From: Actinomadura sp. 7K507 | GTDB lineage: Bacteria > Actinomycetota > Actinomycetes > Streptosporangiales > Streptosporangiaceae | Reading direction: 5' to 3' | DNA length: 48,975 nt | Assembly (NCBI RefSeq): GCF_004348425.1 | Contig: NZ_SMKK01000033.1 | Span: 1 to 48,975 of the forward strand | Part shown: piece after piece, positions 10,766 through 18,319 of the stretch | Layout: every line of letters begins with the position of its first letter | How positions within the stretch are numbered: position 1 is the first letter of the stretch | The notes under the pieces: generated by a model | Told to the model about the DNA's origin: nothing | Database searches by the model: none | What the model saw: the letters and a program-made list of their open reading frames with translations, nothing else | Made by a program: the position numbers and the translations under genes

Positions 10766-11506
10766 TCAGGAGTGTGGCGGGGGGTTTCCGAGGGCCGTGT
10801 GGATCTGGTAGCGGTCCGCCCTGTAGGTCGACACGCCCAGCTCGGCGCACACACCTCCGGTGTACGAGCGGCGTTGCAGGAGCAGCACGGCGCTGCCCTT
10901 GGAGATCTGCAGGTTCCTGGCGTCGGCGGCGTCGGCCAGGCTTGCGTCGATGGTCTGGTCGCCGGCGTCGAAGACCAGCCCGTACACGGCCTCGAGGACG
11001 CCGTACATGGAGCGGTCGGCGAGGCGGCGGTCGAGCAGGTCGGGGGCGAGCGAGGCCAGGATGTGGGAGCGCTCCACGGCCATGGGCTCGCCGTCGGCGG
11101 TGCGCAGGCGTTCGATGACGTGGATCTCGGTGCCGGGTTCGACCTCGAAGATCCGGGCGAGTCGCGCGTCGGCGGGGACCGTCCGGCGGTCCAGGTCGAT
11201 CGCGCCGGGGTGCAGGCCGCGGACCAGCATGTCCTCGGTGAACGAGACGAGCCGCAGCGGCATCTCGATCTTGGGCCGGGCCACGAACGTGCCCTTGCCC
11301 GGGACGCGGTAGAGCCGGCCCTCCGAGACGAGCTGGTCGACCCCCTGCCGGACGGTCATGCGGGACAGCTCGTACCGGGCGCACAGCTCGCGCTCCGACG
11401 GGATCGGTGCGTCGACGGGCAGTTCCGCGCTCTCGATGAGGTCGAGCAGGATCGCGCGGAGCTGGAAGTACTTCGGCACGGGACTGTGCGGATCGATGGT
11501 GGTCAC
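10766..11506 (-). CDS. dasR: GntR/HutC-family regulator, DasR-like
   Basis: This 246-residue repressor has an N-terminal winged helix (about 8-78; PSERELCARYELSRMTVRQGVDQLVSEGRLYRVPGKGTFVA) and a UTRA effector domain (about 98-238). DasR in Streptomyces represses GlcNAc and chitin genes and is released by phosphorylated glucosamine. Identity as DasR is supported by context: it precedes the GlcNAc EIIC gene, is divergent from nagA, and DasR-type operators lie at 11604-11629 and 11866-11891. The first operator overlaps the predicted dasR -10, implying autoregulation. Confidence 0.9.
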   Translation of the reverse strand: MTTIDPHSPVPKYFQLRAILLDLIESAELPVDAPIPSERELCARYELSRMTVRQGVDQLVSEGRLYRVPGKGTFVARPKIEMPLRLVSFTEDMLVRGLHPGAIDLDRRTVPADARLARIFEVEPGTEIHVIERLRTADGEPMAVERSHILASLAPDLLDRRLADRSMYGVLEAVYGLVFDAGDQTIDASLADAADARNLQISKGSAVLLLQRRSYTGGVCAELGVSTYRADRYQIHTALGNPPPHS

Positions 11507-11603
11507 GAGGGTCCTCGCCGGCCGGAGGCCGGATCGATGGGATTCGCCGGATTTCGACGGGTATGAGGTGGATGGATTTTCGGGACGGTCTTCGGAGGTT
11601 CGT

Positions 11604-11629
11604 ACTGGTCTAGGCCGGACTAGACCACA
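11604..11629. promoter_or_regulatory. Composite DasR operator before dasR
   Basis: ACTGGTCTAGG followed by CCGGACTAGACCACA forms a near-palindrome. It can be read as two overlapping DasR 16-mers, each with one good half-site, whose centres are 10 bp apart. Confidence 0.8.
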
Positions 11630-11648
11630 GGATCGAAAGTCATGTCAA
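11620..11648 (-). promoter_or_regulatory. Predicted dasR promoter
   Basis: On the minus strand a perfect TTGACA -35 (11648-11643) is followed after 17 bp by GTCTAG (11625-11620), or after 18 bp by TCTAGT. The -10 region therefore lies inside the DasR operator. Confidence 0.55.
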
Positions 11649-11830
11649 TGCACGAATTCGTAACGACCGGATCACGTCCTGACGACCGCCGGACGGAAGG
11701 AACTCCCAGGTCAGGCCCAATTCCCGGACGCTCTGTCCGTTTTGGAGGCCGGCGGCGAAGGTCCGTGTCCGGCCATCGGATCGGAGCCGTCCCCCTGCGC
11801 CCCGATCCGGAAACGGATCCGCCCGGCGTC

Positions 11831-11861
11831 TTGCGGCCCCCTTCGATTCGTGGAGTATGGT
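11831..11861 (+). promoter_or_regulatory. Possible nagA promoter
   Basis: TTGCGG (11831-11836) and TATGGT (11856-11861) are separated by 19 bp, longer than ideal. Transcription would start near 11868, inside the DasR operator. Confidence 0.4.
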
Positions 11862-11865
11862 ACGT

Positions 11866-11891
11866 ACTGGTCTAGTCCGGACTAGACCAGT
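11866..11891. promoter_or_regulatory. Composite DasR operator before nagA (perfect 26-bp palindrome)
   Basis: ACTGGTCTAGTCC is followed immediately by its exact reverse complement. Each half gives a DasR 16-mer with 13 of 16 consensus matches, with centres 10 bp apart, one helical turn. It ends 51 bp before the nagA ATG. Confidence 0.85.
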
Positions 11892-11942
11892 GAACCCGGG
11901 CGGATCGACCAGCGATCGTCGTGTCGCGGAGAGTGCGCAGCC

Positions 11943-13100
11943 ATGGCATCACTACTGATCACGGCCTCCAACATGATCATCACCCCCGCGGAGGGTTCTA
12001 CCCGCGTGCTCTCACCGGGATTCGTCCGCGTGGAGAACGGTGTGATCGCCGAGGCGGGGGAGGGGCGCCCCGGCACGCCCGACGTCGACCTGCCCGACGG
12101 GCTGCTCGCCCCCGGACTGGTCGACCTCCAGGTGAACGGCTACTTCGGCCACGACATGGTGGACGCCGGCGAGGCCGGCTGGCACACCGTCGTCTCGCGC
12201 CTCCCCGAGACCGGCGTGACCGCGTTCCTGCCCACCTTCATCACGGCCCCGGTCGAGACGCAGGCCGAGGCCCTCCGCCGCACCCGCGACCTCCTGCCGC
12301 GACTGCCGGACGGGACGCGCGTCCTCGGAGTCCACCTCGAAGGCCCGTTCCTGTCCGAGAAGCGCAAGGGCGCGCACAACGCCGTCCATCTGACGGACCC
12401 GGAGCCCGAGGCGATCGCGACGCTGCTGGAGACCGGGCTGGTCAAACTGCTCACCCTCGCGCCCGAGCGGAACGGCGCGCTGGAGGCGATCCGGACCCTG
12501 ACCGAGGCCGGCGTCCTGGTCAGTGTCGGGCACAGCGACGCCACCGCCGCGCAGGCCGCCGCCGCGGCCGACGCGGGCGCCCGCAAGGTCACCCACATCT
12601 TCAACGCGCAGTCCGGCGTCCACCACCGCGACCCGGGCGTGGCCGTCCAGGCGCTGATCGACGACCGGCTGAGCCCCGGCCTGATCCTCGACCTGCACCA
12701 TGTCGCGCCGGAGGCGGCGGCGCTGGTGTTCCGGGCCGCGCCGGGACGGGTCGTGCTCGTCACCGACGCCGCCGCGTCCGCCGGGATGCCGCCCGGCACC
12801 TACGACCTCGGCGGCGAGCCGATCACGATGCCCGAGCAGGGCCCGCCGCTGCGCGCCGACGGCACGATCGCGGGCTCCGGCCTCCGGCTGGACGAGGCGG
12901 TCGGCAACGCGATCGGCCTGGGCGTCGGCACGGCCACGGCCGTGGACGCCGCGACCCGCGTCCCGGCCGACCTGATCGGCCGCCGCGACCTGGGCCGCAT
13001 CGCGCCCGGCGCCGCCGCCGACCTGGTCTGGCTGGGCCCGGACCACCGGGCGCGTACCACGTGGGTGGGCGGGCAGGAAGTCTTCGGAGGGGGATCATGA
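11943..13100 (+). CDS. nagA: N-acetylglucosamine-6-phosphate deacetylase
   Basis: This 385-residue amidohydrolase converts GlcNAc-6-P to glucosamine-6-P plus acetate. Signatures are DLQVNGYFGHDM (about 61-72), the metal ligand E133 in HLEGPF, H197 in VGHSDA, H218 in THIFNAQ and the catalytic D275 in VTDA. The start is the ATG at 11943, with GGAGAG about 13 nt upstream. The stop overlaps the next start (ATGA), so translation is coupled to the SIS gene. The perfect DasR operator 51 bp upstream predicts induction by amino sugars. Confidence 0.95.
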   Translation: MASLLITASNMIITPAEGSTRVLSPGFVRVENGVIAEAGEGRPGTPDVDLPDGLLAPGLVDLQVNGYFGHDMVDAGEAGWHTVVSRLPETGVTAFLPTFITAPVETQAEALRRTRDLLPRLPDGTRVLGVHLEGPFLSEKRKGAHNAVHLTDPEPEAIATLLETGLVKLLTLAPERNGALEAIRTLTEAGVLVSVGHSDATAAQAAAAADAGARKVTHIFNAQSGVHHRDPGVAVQALIDDRLSPGLILDLHHVAPEAAALVFRAAPGRVVLVTDAAASAGMPPGTYDLGGEPITMPEQGPPLRADGTIAGSGLRLDEAVGNAIGLGVGTATAVDAATRVPADLIGRRDLGRIAPGAAADLVWLGPDHRARTTWVGGQEVFGGGS

Positions 13101-14137
13101 CCAGTCAGATGCGCGCCGAGATCGGCGCGCAGCCGGACGCGCTGTCCCGCACGATCGGCGCGCTGCTGCCGCGGCTGCCCGACCTGGAGGCGCTGGCCCG
13201 CGAGACGCGGCAGGTGCTGTTCATCGCGCGCGGCTCGTCCGACAACGCCGCGGTGTACGGGCGCTACCTCGTGGAGTCGCACACCGGCCGGCTGGCCACG
13301 CTCGCCGCGCCGTCGATCGCGACCGCCTACCGGCGCAGCCTCGACCTGGACGGCGTGCTGGCCGTGGCGATCAGCCAGTCCGGCAAGACCGAGGAGATCG
13401 TCGAGACGCTCGACTGGGCCGGGGAGTGCGGCGCCCGGACGGTCGCGGTCACCAACGGCGAGGGGTCACCGCTCGCCGAGGCGGCCGAGGTCGCGCTGAT
13501 CACGCAGGCGGGCGACGAGATCGCCGTCCCGGCGACCAAGACCTATACCACCCAGCTCGCCGCGCTGTCCGTCCTCGGACTCGGGCTCGGCGCGGACGCC
13601 GACATGGACGACCTGCGCCGCGTCCCCGACGAGGTGGCCCGGGTGATCGCGCTGACCGAGGCGTCGCCCGCGCTCCCGGAGATCGTCGAGGAACTGGCCA
13701 AGGTCCCCGGCGCGGTGGTGTCCGGGCGCGGCATCGCGTTCGGCACCGCGCTGGAACTGGCGCTGAAGATCAAGGAGGCGTGCTACCTGCACGCCATGGG
13801 CCTGTCGTATGCCGACCTGCTGCACGGCCCGATCGCCGTCGTCGACGCGCAGACCCCCGCCCTGCTGGTGGCCGCCGGCTCCGGCCCCACGCTGGCCGGT
13901 ACCGTCGCGCTGGCCAGGCGGGTCGAGGGGGCCGGCGCCCGCGCCTACGGCGTCGGCGGAGGCGACGAACTGGCGGCGGCGTGCTCGGCCACGCTGCCGG
14001 GCCCCGCGCTGCCCGAATGGGTGGCGCCGCTGGGCCTCATCGTCCCGGGCCAGATGATGGTGGAGAACCTGGCCCGCCGGCTCGGTGTGGATCCCGACGT
14101 TCCCCGTGGCCTCAACAAGGTCACCCAGACAAACTGA
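13097..14137 (+). CDS. SIS-domain glucosamine-6-phosphate deaminase (NagB-II/AgaS-like)
   Basis: This 346-residue protein has two SIS domains like the isomerase half of GlmS (ARGSSDNAAVYGRY; ISQSGKTEEIV; VPATKTYTTQLAAL; LKIKEACYLHA) but no glutamine-amidotransferase domain. Next to nagA, and with no classical nagB in the window, it is best read as the deaminase that turns glucosamine-6-P into fructose-6-P and ammonia; GlmS-like synthesis or AgaS activity is less likely. It overlaps nagA by 4 bp. Its stop codon TGA (14135-14137) is the first three bases of the 71-bp inverted-repeat element, so the final residues may have been altered by that element. Confidence 0.85.
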   Translation: MTSQMRAEIGAQPDALSRTIGALLPRLPDLEALARETRQVLFIARGSSDNAAVYGRYLVESHTGRLATLAAPSIATAYRRSLDLDGVLAVAISQSGKTEEIVETLDWAGECGARTVAVTNGEGSPLAEAAEVALITQAGDEIAVPATKTYTTQLAALSVLGLGLGADADMDDLRRVPDEVARVIALTEASPALPEIVEELAKVPGAVVSGRGIAFGTALELALKIKEACYLHAMGLSYADLLHGPIAVVDAQTPALLVAAGSGPTLAGTVALARRVEGAGARAYGVGGGDELAAACSATLPGPALPEWVAPLGLIVPGQMMVENLARRLGVDPDVPRGLNKVTQTN

Positions 14138-14205
14138 ACATATTTCATCCGGCCTATTGCCGAGACCGTCACCTGGCGCAGACCACCGAGGATGAAAAAT
14201 GTTCA
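14135..14205 (+). mobile_element. 71-bp inverted-repeat element, copy A
   Basis: Ends are TGAACATATTTCATCC and GGATGAAAAATGTTCA, an inverted repeat with one mismatch. The outer 21 bp and 20 bp are identical to the reverse complement of copy B (24969-25039), but the central 30 bp (14156-14185) matches copy B at only about 9 of 30 positions, in exactly the same length. It lies between the SIS gene and EIIB and supplies the SIS stop codon. It could be a MITE-like element, a mobile hairpin or a paired protein-binding site; no target duplication is evident. Confidence 0.7.
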
Positions 14206-14268
14206 CTTGAGTTCCGATCCCCGTCACGGCCCGCCGGGCCGTGCCCCACCCGGACCTAGGAGAAGAGC

Positions 14269-14502
14269 ATGGACAAGGCCGAGGCCATCGTCGCCGCGCT
14301 CGGCGGCGCCGACAACATCGTCGAGATCGAACCGTGCGCCACGCGGCTGCGCACCGAGGTCTCCGACGCCGGCAAGGTGGACGACGCGGCGCTGAAGCGG
14401 GCGGGCGCGCACGGCGTCATGCGCAGCGGGACCGTCGTGCAGGTCGTCGTGGGCCCCGAGGCGGACACCCTCGCCACCGACATCGAGGACATCCTCGACT
14501 GA
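14269..14502 (+). CDS. nagF: PTS GlcNAc-type EIIB subunit
   Basis: This 77-residue stand-alone EIIB carries the phospho-cysteine C23 in EIEPCATRLR and the domain ending GPEADTLATDIEDIL. It accepts phosphate from EIIA and passes it to the sugar bound by EIIC. The ATG at 14269 has AGGAGA upstream (14261-14266). It is the partner of the EIIC at 9295-10740, which lacks its own IIB; the symbol follows Streptomyces usage. Confidence 0.92.
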   Translation: MDKAEAIVAALGGADNIVEIEPCATRLRTEVSDAGKVDDAALKRAGAHGVMRSGTVVQVVVGPEADTLATDIEDILD

Positions 14503-14533
14503 CCCTGTCCTCGACGAACAGAGGGGCCCTCCA

Positions 14534-14983
14534 ATGACCCGAGTAATGTCACCGGTCGCCGGCCGGGTCGTCGGCCTGGCCGGCGTCCCCGACCCGGTGT
14601 TCGCGCAGGCCATGGTCGGGCCGGGCACGGCCGTCGACCCCGAACGCGGCCCCGGCCAGGCCATCGCGCCCGTCACCGGAAAGATCGTCAAGCTGCATCC
14701 GCACGCCTACGTCGTGGTGGACGGCGAGGGCCACGGCGTGCTCGTCCACCTCGGCGTCGACACCGTCAAGCTGAAGGGCGAGGGCTTCGAGCTCCTCGCC
14801 TCGGAGGGCGACGAGGTCACCGCCGGGCAGCCGGTCGTCGGCTGGAACCCGGCCGTCATAGAGGCGGGCGGACGCTCGCCGATCTGCGCGGTCGTGGCGC
14901 TGGACGCCGGCGCCGACGCGCTGTCGGACGTGGCGGAGTCGGGTGACGTGACCAAAGGCGCCGAGCTTTTCACCTGGAGTTGA
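14534..14983 (+). CDS. crr: PTS glucose-family EIIA
   Basis: This 149-residue EIIA-Glc-type domain (SPVAGRVVGL...PVTGKIVKLHPHAYVV...GVLVHLGVDTVKLKG) has the phospho-histidine H72 and supporting H57. It takes phosphate from HPr and donates it to EIIB. It follows EIIB by 31 bp, probably in one transcript. A 14-codon frame beginning ATG at 14988 directly after it may couple translation to the next gene. Confidence 0.93.
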   Translation: MTRVMSPVAGRVVGLAGVPDPVFAQAMVGPGTAVDPERGPGQAIAPVTGKIVKLHPHAYVVVDGEGHGVLVHLGVDTVKLKGEGFELLASEGDEVTAGQPVVGWNPAVIEAGGRSPICAVVALDAGADALSDVAESGDVTKGAELFTWS

Positions 14984-15022
14984 GCGAATGAATCAGACGG
15001 CTGGAACCGGGGAACCGGCCGC

Positions 15023-15700
15023 ATGGCGGTGATCGGCCTGGGTGCCGCGGTGTTCGACCTCGACGGCACCCTCATCGATACCGAGCCGCGCAACCGCGTG
15101 ATGTGGTCGCGGCTGTTCGACGCGCACGGCGTCCCGTACGACGAGGCGCTGATCGCCTCGTTCGCGGGGCGCCGTGGGCTTGAGGTGCTGGCGGACCTGG
15201 CGCACCTGTTCCCCGGCCGGACGGTCGAGGAGCTCTTCGAGCAGGTGCTGTCCTACGGGGCGATGCCGGGGATGCCGCCGGTCGCGCCCGTCGCCGGCGC
15301 GGTCGACCTCGTCCGCTCGCTGGCGGACTCGGGGGTGCCGCTGGCGGTGGTGACCTCGGGGGAGCGCACCTACGCCGAGGGCCTGCTGGACGGGCTGGGC
15401 ATCCGCGAACTGCTGGACCTCGTGGTGACCGCGGGGGACGTCGTGACCGGCAAGCCGCACCCGGAGGGATACCTGGCCGCCGCGCGCGATCTGGACGTCC
15501 CGCCGGAGGAGATGATCGGTTTCGAGGACGCCCCGGCGGGCGTCGAGGCCGTCAAGTCCGCCGGAATGACGTGCGTGGGCGTCACCACCACGCAGCCGGT
15601 GGGCGCGCTGTCCGCGGCCGACCACGTGGTGGCCGACTTCAAGGAAGTGGACGTCGTGCCAGGCCCCGCGTTGCGGGTGCGTGGCCTGAGAACGCCCTGA
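15023..15700 (+). CDS. HAD-family sugar-phosphatase-like hydrolase
   Basis: This 225-residue protein has the complete HAD motif set: DLDGTLIDTE (motif I, nucleophile D13), VVTSGE (motif II), GKPHPEGY (Lys) and GFEDAPAGVEAVKSAGM (motif IV). It resembles the beta-phosphoglucomutase/2-deoxyglucose-6-phosphatase subfamily. Lying between crr and ptsH, it may remove excess sugar phosphates from PTS uptake; that role is inference. ATG at 15023 has GGGGA about 10 nt upstream. Confidence 0.85.
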   Translation: MAVIGLGAAVFDLDGTLIDTEPRNRVMWSRLFDAHGVPYDEALIASFAGRRGLEVLADLAHLFPGRTVEELFEQVLSYGAMPGMPPVAPVAGAVDLVRSLADSGVPLAVVTSGERTYAEGLLDGLGIRELLDLVVTAGDVVTGKPHPEGYLAAARDLDVPPEEMIGFEDAPAGVEAVKSAGMTCVGVTTTQPVGALSAADHVVADFKEVDVVPGPALRVRGLRTP

Positions 15701-15755
15701 CGACCTGAATGCCGACCTATGAGCGTGCCGATATGAGAACGAGGGAGAGTGTGCA

Positions 15756-16028
15756 GTGAGCGAACGCACCGTCAAGATCGAGTCCAGGGTGGGGCTGCAC
15801 GCGCGGCCGGCCGCGTTGTTCGTCCAGACCGCGGCCCAGGCCTCGATGGACGTGACCGTGGCCAAGCGCGGCGGTGACCCGGTCAACGCCAAGAGCATCC
15901 TCGCCGTGCTGGGGCTTGACGCCCGTCACGGCGAGGAGGTCACGCTGTCCGCGGAGGGCGCGGGCGCGGACGAGCTGCTCGACAGCCTTGAGAAGCTGCT
16001 GTCCACACCGGAGCCCGAGGGGGCCTGA
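15756..16028 (+). CDS. ptsH: Phosphocarrier protein HPr
   Basis: This 90-residue HPr has the phospho-site H15 in VGLHARPAALF and the region around S47 (NAKSILAVLGL) that in Firmicutes is a regulatory serine; no HPr kinase is seen here. It passes phosphate from Enzyme I to EIIA. The GTG start has GAGGGAGAG upstream. ptsI starts one base after its stop. Confidence 0.95.
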   Translation: MSERTVKIESRVGLHARPAALFVQTAAQASMDVTVAKRGGDPVNAKSILAVLGLDARHGEEVTLSAEGAGADELLDSLEKLLSTPEPEGA

Positions 16029-16029
16029 C

Positions 16030-17712
16030 ATGCCGGACGTGTTGCAGGGCGCGGGAGTCAGCCCCGGGGTGGGCGTAGGGCCGGTGCGCAGCATCGCCGG
16101 GGCGGTACCAGAGCCGGCCGCGGGGGCCCGGCACGGCGGTGACGCCGCCGCGGAGCGCGACACGGCCCTTGCCGCGCTGGAGGCCGTCGCCGCCGACCTG
16201 GAGGAGCGCGGCGGCCGCGCCGCCGAGGCCGGCAACGCCGCCGGGCGGGACGTGCTGAACGCGCAGGCGCTGATGGCCCGCGACCCGGGCCTCGCCGACG
16301 GCGTCCGCGCAAGGATCGGCGAGGGGGTCGCGGCGGCACGCGCGGTGTTCGAGGCGTTCGGCGTCTACCGGGAGATGCTCGCCGGGGCGGGGGAGTACAT
16401 GGCCGCCCGGGTCAGCGACCTGGACGACATCCGCGACCGCGCGATCGCCCGGCTGCTCGGCCTGCCGGTGCCGGGCGTCCCGGAGTCGGACGAGCCGTTC
16501 GTCCTGGCCGCCCGTGACCTCGCCCCCGCCGACACCGCCGTCCTCGATCCGGCGCAGGTCGTCGCGTTCGTGACGGAGGAGGGCGGCCCGACCAGCCACA
16601 CCGCGATCCTGGCCCGGACGATGGGCGTCCCGGCCGTGGTGGCGCTGCCCGGCGCGACGTCCCTCGCCGACGGCACCCGCGTCCTGGTCGACGGCGCCGC
16701 GGGGACGGTGCGTCCCGATCCGACCGACGCCGAGGTGACCGCGGCGCGTGCCGCTGCCGCCGCCCGCGCGTCGGCCCTGGAGGAGTCCACCGGGCCGGGC
16801 GTCACCAGGGACGGTCACGAGGTCCCGCTGCTGGCCAACATCGGCGGCCCGAAGGACGTCGAGGCCGCGCTGGCGAACGGCGCCGAGGGCGTCGGGCTGT
16901 ACCGCACCGAGTTCCTGTTCCTCGACCGCGCGACGCCCCCGTCCGGCGCGGAGCAGGAGGAGGCGTACCGGAAGGTCCTGGAGGCGTTCCCGGGAGGCCG
17001 CGTGGTCGTCCGGACGCTCGACGCGGGCGCCGACAAGCCCCTGGCGTTCCTGCCCGCCCCCGGCGAGGAGCCGAACCCCGCCCTGGGCGAGCGCGGCCTG
17101 CGGATGATGCGCCGCCATCCCGACGTCCTAGCCGCCCAGCTCGCCGCGCTGGCCCGCGCCGCCGCGGGCCTGCCCGCCAAGCTCCAGGTCATGGCCCCGA
17201 TGGTGACCGACGCCGCCGAGGCCGCCTACTTCGCCGCCGCCTGCCGCGAGGCCGGCATCGAGCATCCCGGCATCATGATCGAGGTGCCCGCCGCCGCGCT
17301 CCGCGCCCACGACCTCGCGCCCGAGGCGGAGTTCTTCAGCATCGGCACCAACGACCTCACGCAGTACGCGTGCGCGGCCGACCGGCAGGTCGGCGGCCTC
17401 GCGCACCTCCAGGACCCGTGGCAGCCCGCCGTCCTCGACCTGGTCGCCCCCGCGGCCGGCGCGGGCGTCCCGTGCGGCGTCTGCGGCGAGGCGGCCGGGG
17501 ACCCGGCGCTCGCGTGCGTCCTGGTCGGCCTCGGCGTGACGTCCCTGTCGATGAGCGCCCCGTCCCTCCCGCTGGTCCGCGCCGCGCTGGCCCGCCACAC
17601 CCTCGACGAGTGCCGCCAGGCCGCGGCGGCGGCCCGCACCGCCCGAACCCCCGACCAGGCCCGCGCCGCCGCCCGCACCCATCTCCACGCTCTCGCCGAC
17701 CTGGGGATATGA
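16030..17712 (+). CDS. ptsI: PTS Enzyme I (phosphoenolpyruvate-protein phosphotransferase)
   Basis: This 560-residue enzyme starts the PTS phosphate relay using phosphoenolpyruvate. The phospho-histidine is H190 in EGGPTSHTAILAR, the substrate-binding part has GLYRTEFLF and GTNDLTQYACAADR, and the active-site Cys is in PCGVCGEAAGDP. The ATG at 16030 is one base after the ptsH stop. It is convergent with the next gene, 12 bp away. Confidence 0.96.
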   Translation: MPDVLQGAGVSPGVGVGPVRSIAGAVPEPAAGARHGGDAAAERDTALAALEAVAADLEERGGRAAEAGNAAGRDVLNAQALMARDPGLADGVRARIGEGVAAARAVFEAFGVYREMLAGAGEYMAARVSDLDDIRDRAIARLLGLPVPGVPESDEPFVLAARDLAPADTAVLDPAQVVAFVTEEGGPTSHTAILARTMGVPAVVALPGATSLADGTRVLVDGAAGTVRPDPTDAEVTAARAAAAARASALEESTGPGVTRDGHEVPLLANIGGPKDVEAALANGAEGVGLYRTEFLFLDRATPPSGAEQEEAYRKVLEAFPGGRVVVRTLDAGADKPLAFLPAPGEEPNPALGERGLRMMRRHPDVLAAQLAALARAAAGLPAKLQVMAPMVTDAAEAAYFAAACREAGIEHPGIMIEVPAAALRAHDLAPEAEFFSIGTNDLTQYACAADRQVGGLAHLQDPWQPAVLDLVAPAAGAGVPCGVCGEAAGDPALACVLVGLGVTSLSMSAPSLPLVRAALARHTLDECRQAAAAARTARTPDQARAAARTHLHALADLGI

Positions 17713-17724
17713 CCGGGGAGACCT

Positions 17725-18246
17725 TCATGTGAACTCGGGGATTCCGAGACGCTCCTTGTCGCGCTCGATCCACGTGCTCTCGTTCGATGCCGCAGGAATG
17801 TCGACTTTCCAGCCATGAGCGTCGTACCGGAGCACGTAGTACTGCAGGATGAACGCACCGGAACCCTCGTCGTAAACGCTGACATGGCCGCCCTTCCAGT
17901 CCAGCTCCCAGTTGCGGACGATATAGGTGTCATGGCGCAGACGGACGGCTGTCGGCACCGTGACGTGGCGCAACCGGACGATGACGTCGTCGTCGAGTTT
18001 GCCGTACTGCTCGTCCCAGCCGTAGTCGCATCCCGGCTCGGCGAAGGTGGTGAGGTGGAACTCCGACGCCATGTACCCGCATGCGGCGATGTCCCCGGCG
18101 GCGAGCGCGCGGAAGTACTCGTGGAGCGCCATCCGCGCCGGGTAGCTCTCCGCGGGCTCGCGCGGCGTCGCCCGAGTGTCGACCAGAACGGCCGCGACCG
18201 GGAGCAGAGCCAGCCCTAGGGCAGTGAGGAGCGGGCGGACGAGCAC
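17725..18246 (-). CDS. Secreted or membrane-anchored protein of unknown function
   Basis: I do not recognise this 173-residue protein. It begins VLVRPLLTALGLALLPVAAVL, a signal peptide or anchor. The rest is a soluble domain with aromatic-rich strands (YDAHGWKVDIPA; VIVRLRHVTVPTAVRLRHDTYIV) and two cysteines (AACGYMA, PGCDYGW) that could form a disulfide outside the cell. The shape of the domain suggests an NTF2-like fold, only a guess. GTG at 18246 is preferred to the ATG at 18297 because GGAGG lies 5 nt upstream. Confidence 0.65.
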   Translation of the reverse strand: MLVRPLLTALGLALLPVAAVLVDTRATPREPAESYPARMALHEYFRALAAGDIAACGYMASEFHLTTFAEPGCDYGWDEQYGKLDDDVIVRLRHVTVPTAVRLRHDTYIVRNWELDWKGGHVSVYDEGSGAFILQYYVLRYDAHGWKVDIPAASNESTWIERDKERLGIPEFT

Positions 18247-18319
18247 AGGGACCTCCGGAGGGTGAAGCCGCACCGATGATCTCAGGTGCGGGGCCACCCG
18301 TCCGGCGACCGCCCGCGCC

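Larger units (their letters stand above)
11507..11942. other. dasR-nagA divergent control region
   Basis: This 436-bp gap holds no gene. It contains the two composite DasR operators and the dasR and nagA promoters listed separately. The rest (about 11650-11820) shows nothing I can assign. Confidence 0.7.

Noticed and set aside
14156..14185. Core of element A as a CRISPR-like spacer
   Set aside because: The flanking sequences are inverted rather than direct repeats, there is no array or cas gene, and the core matches nothing else that I can see in the window.
14988..15032. 14-codon frame (ATG at 14988) between crr and the HAD gene
   Set aside because: It has a reasonable ribosome-binding site and overlaps the HAD start, so it could couple translation, but there is no evidence that the peptide matters; mentioned under crr only.
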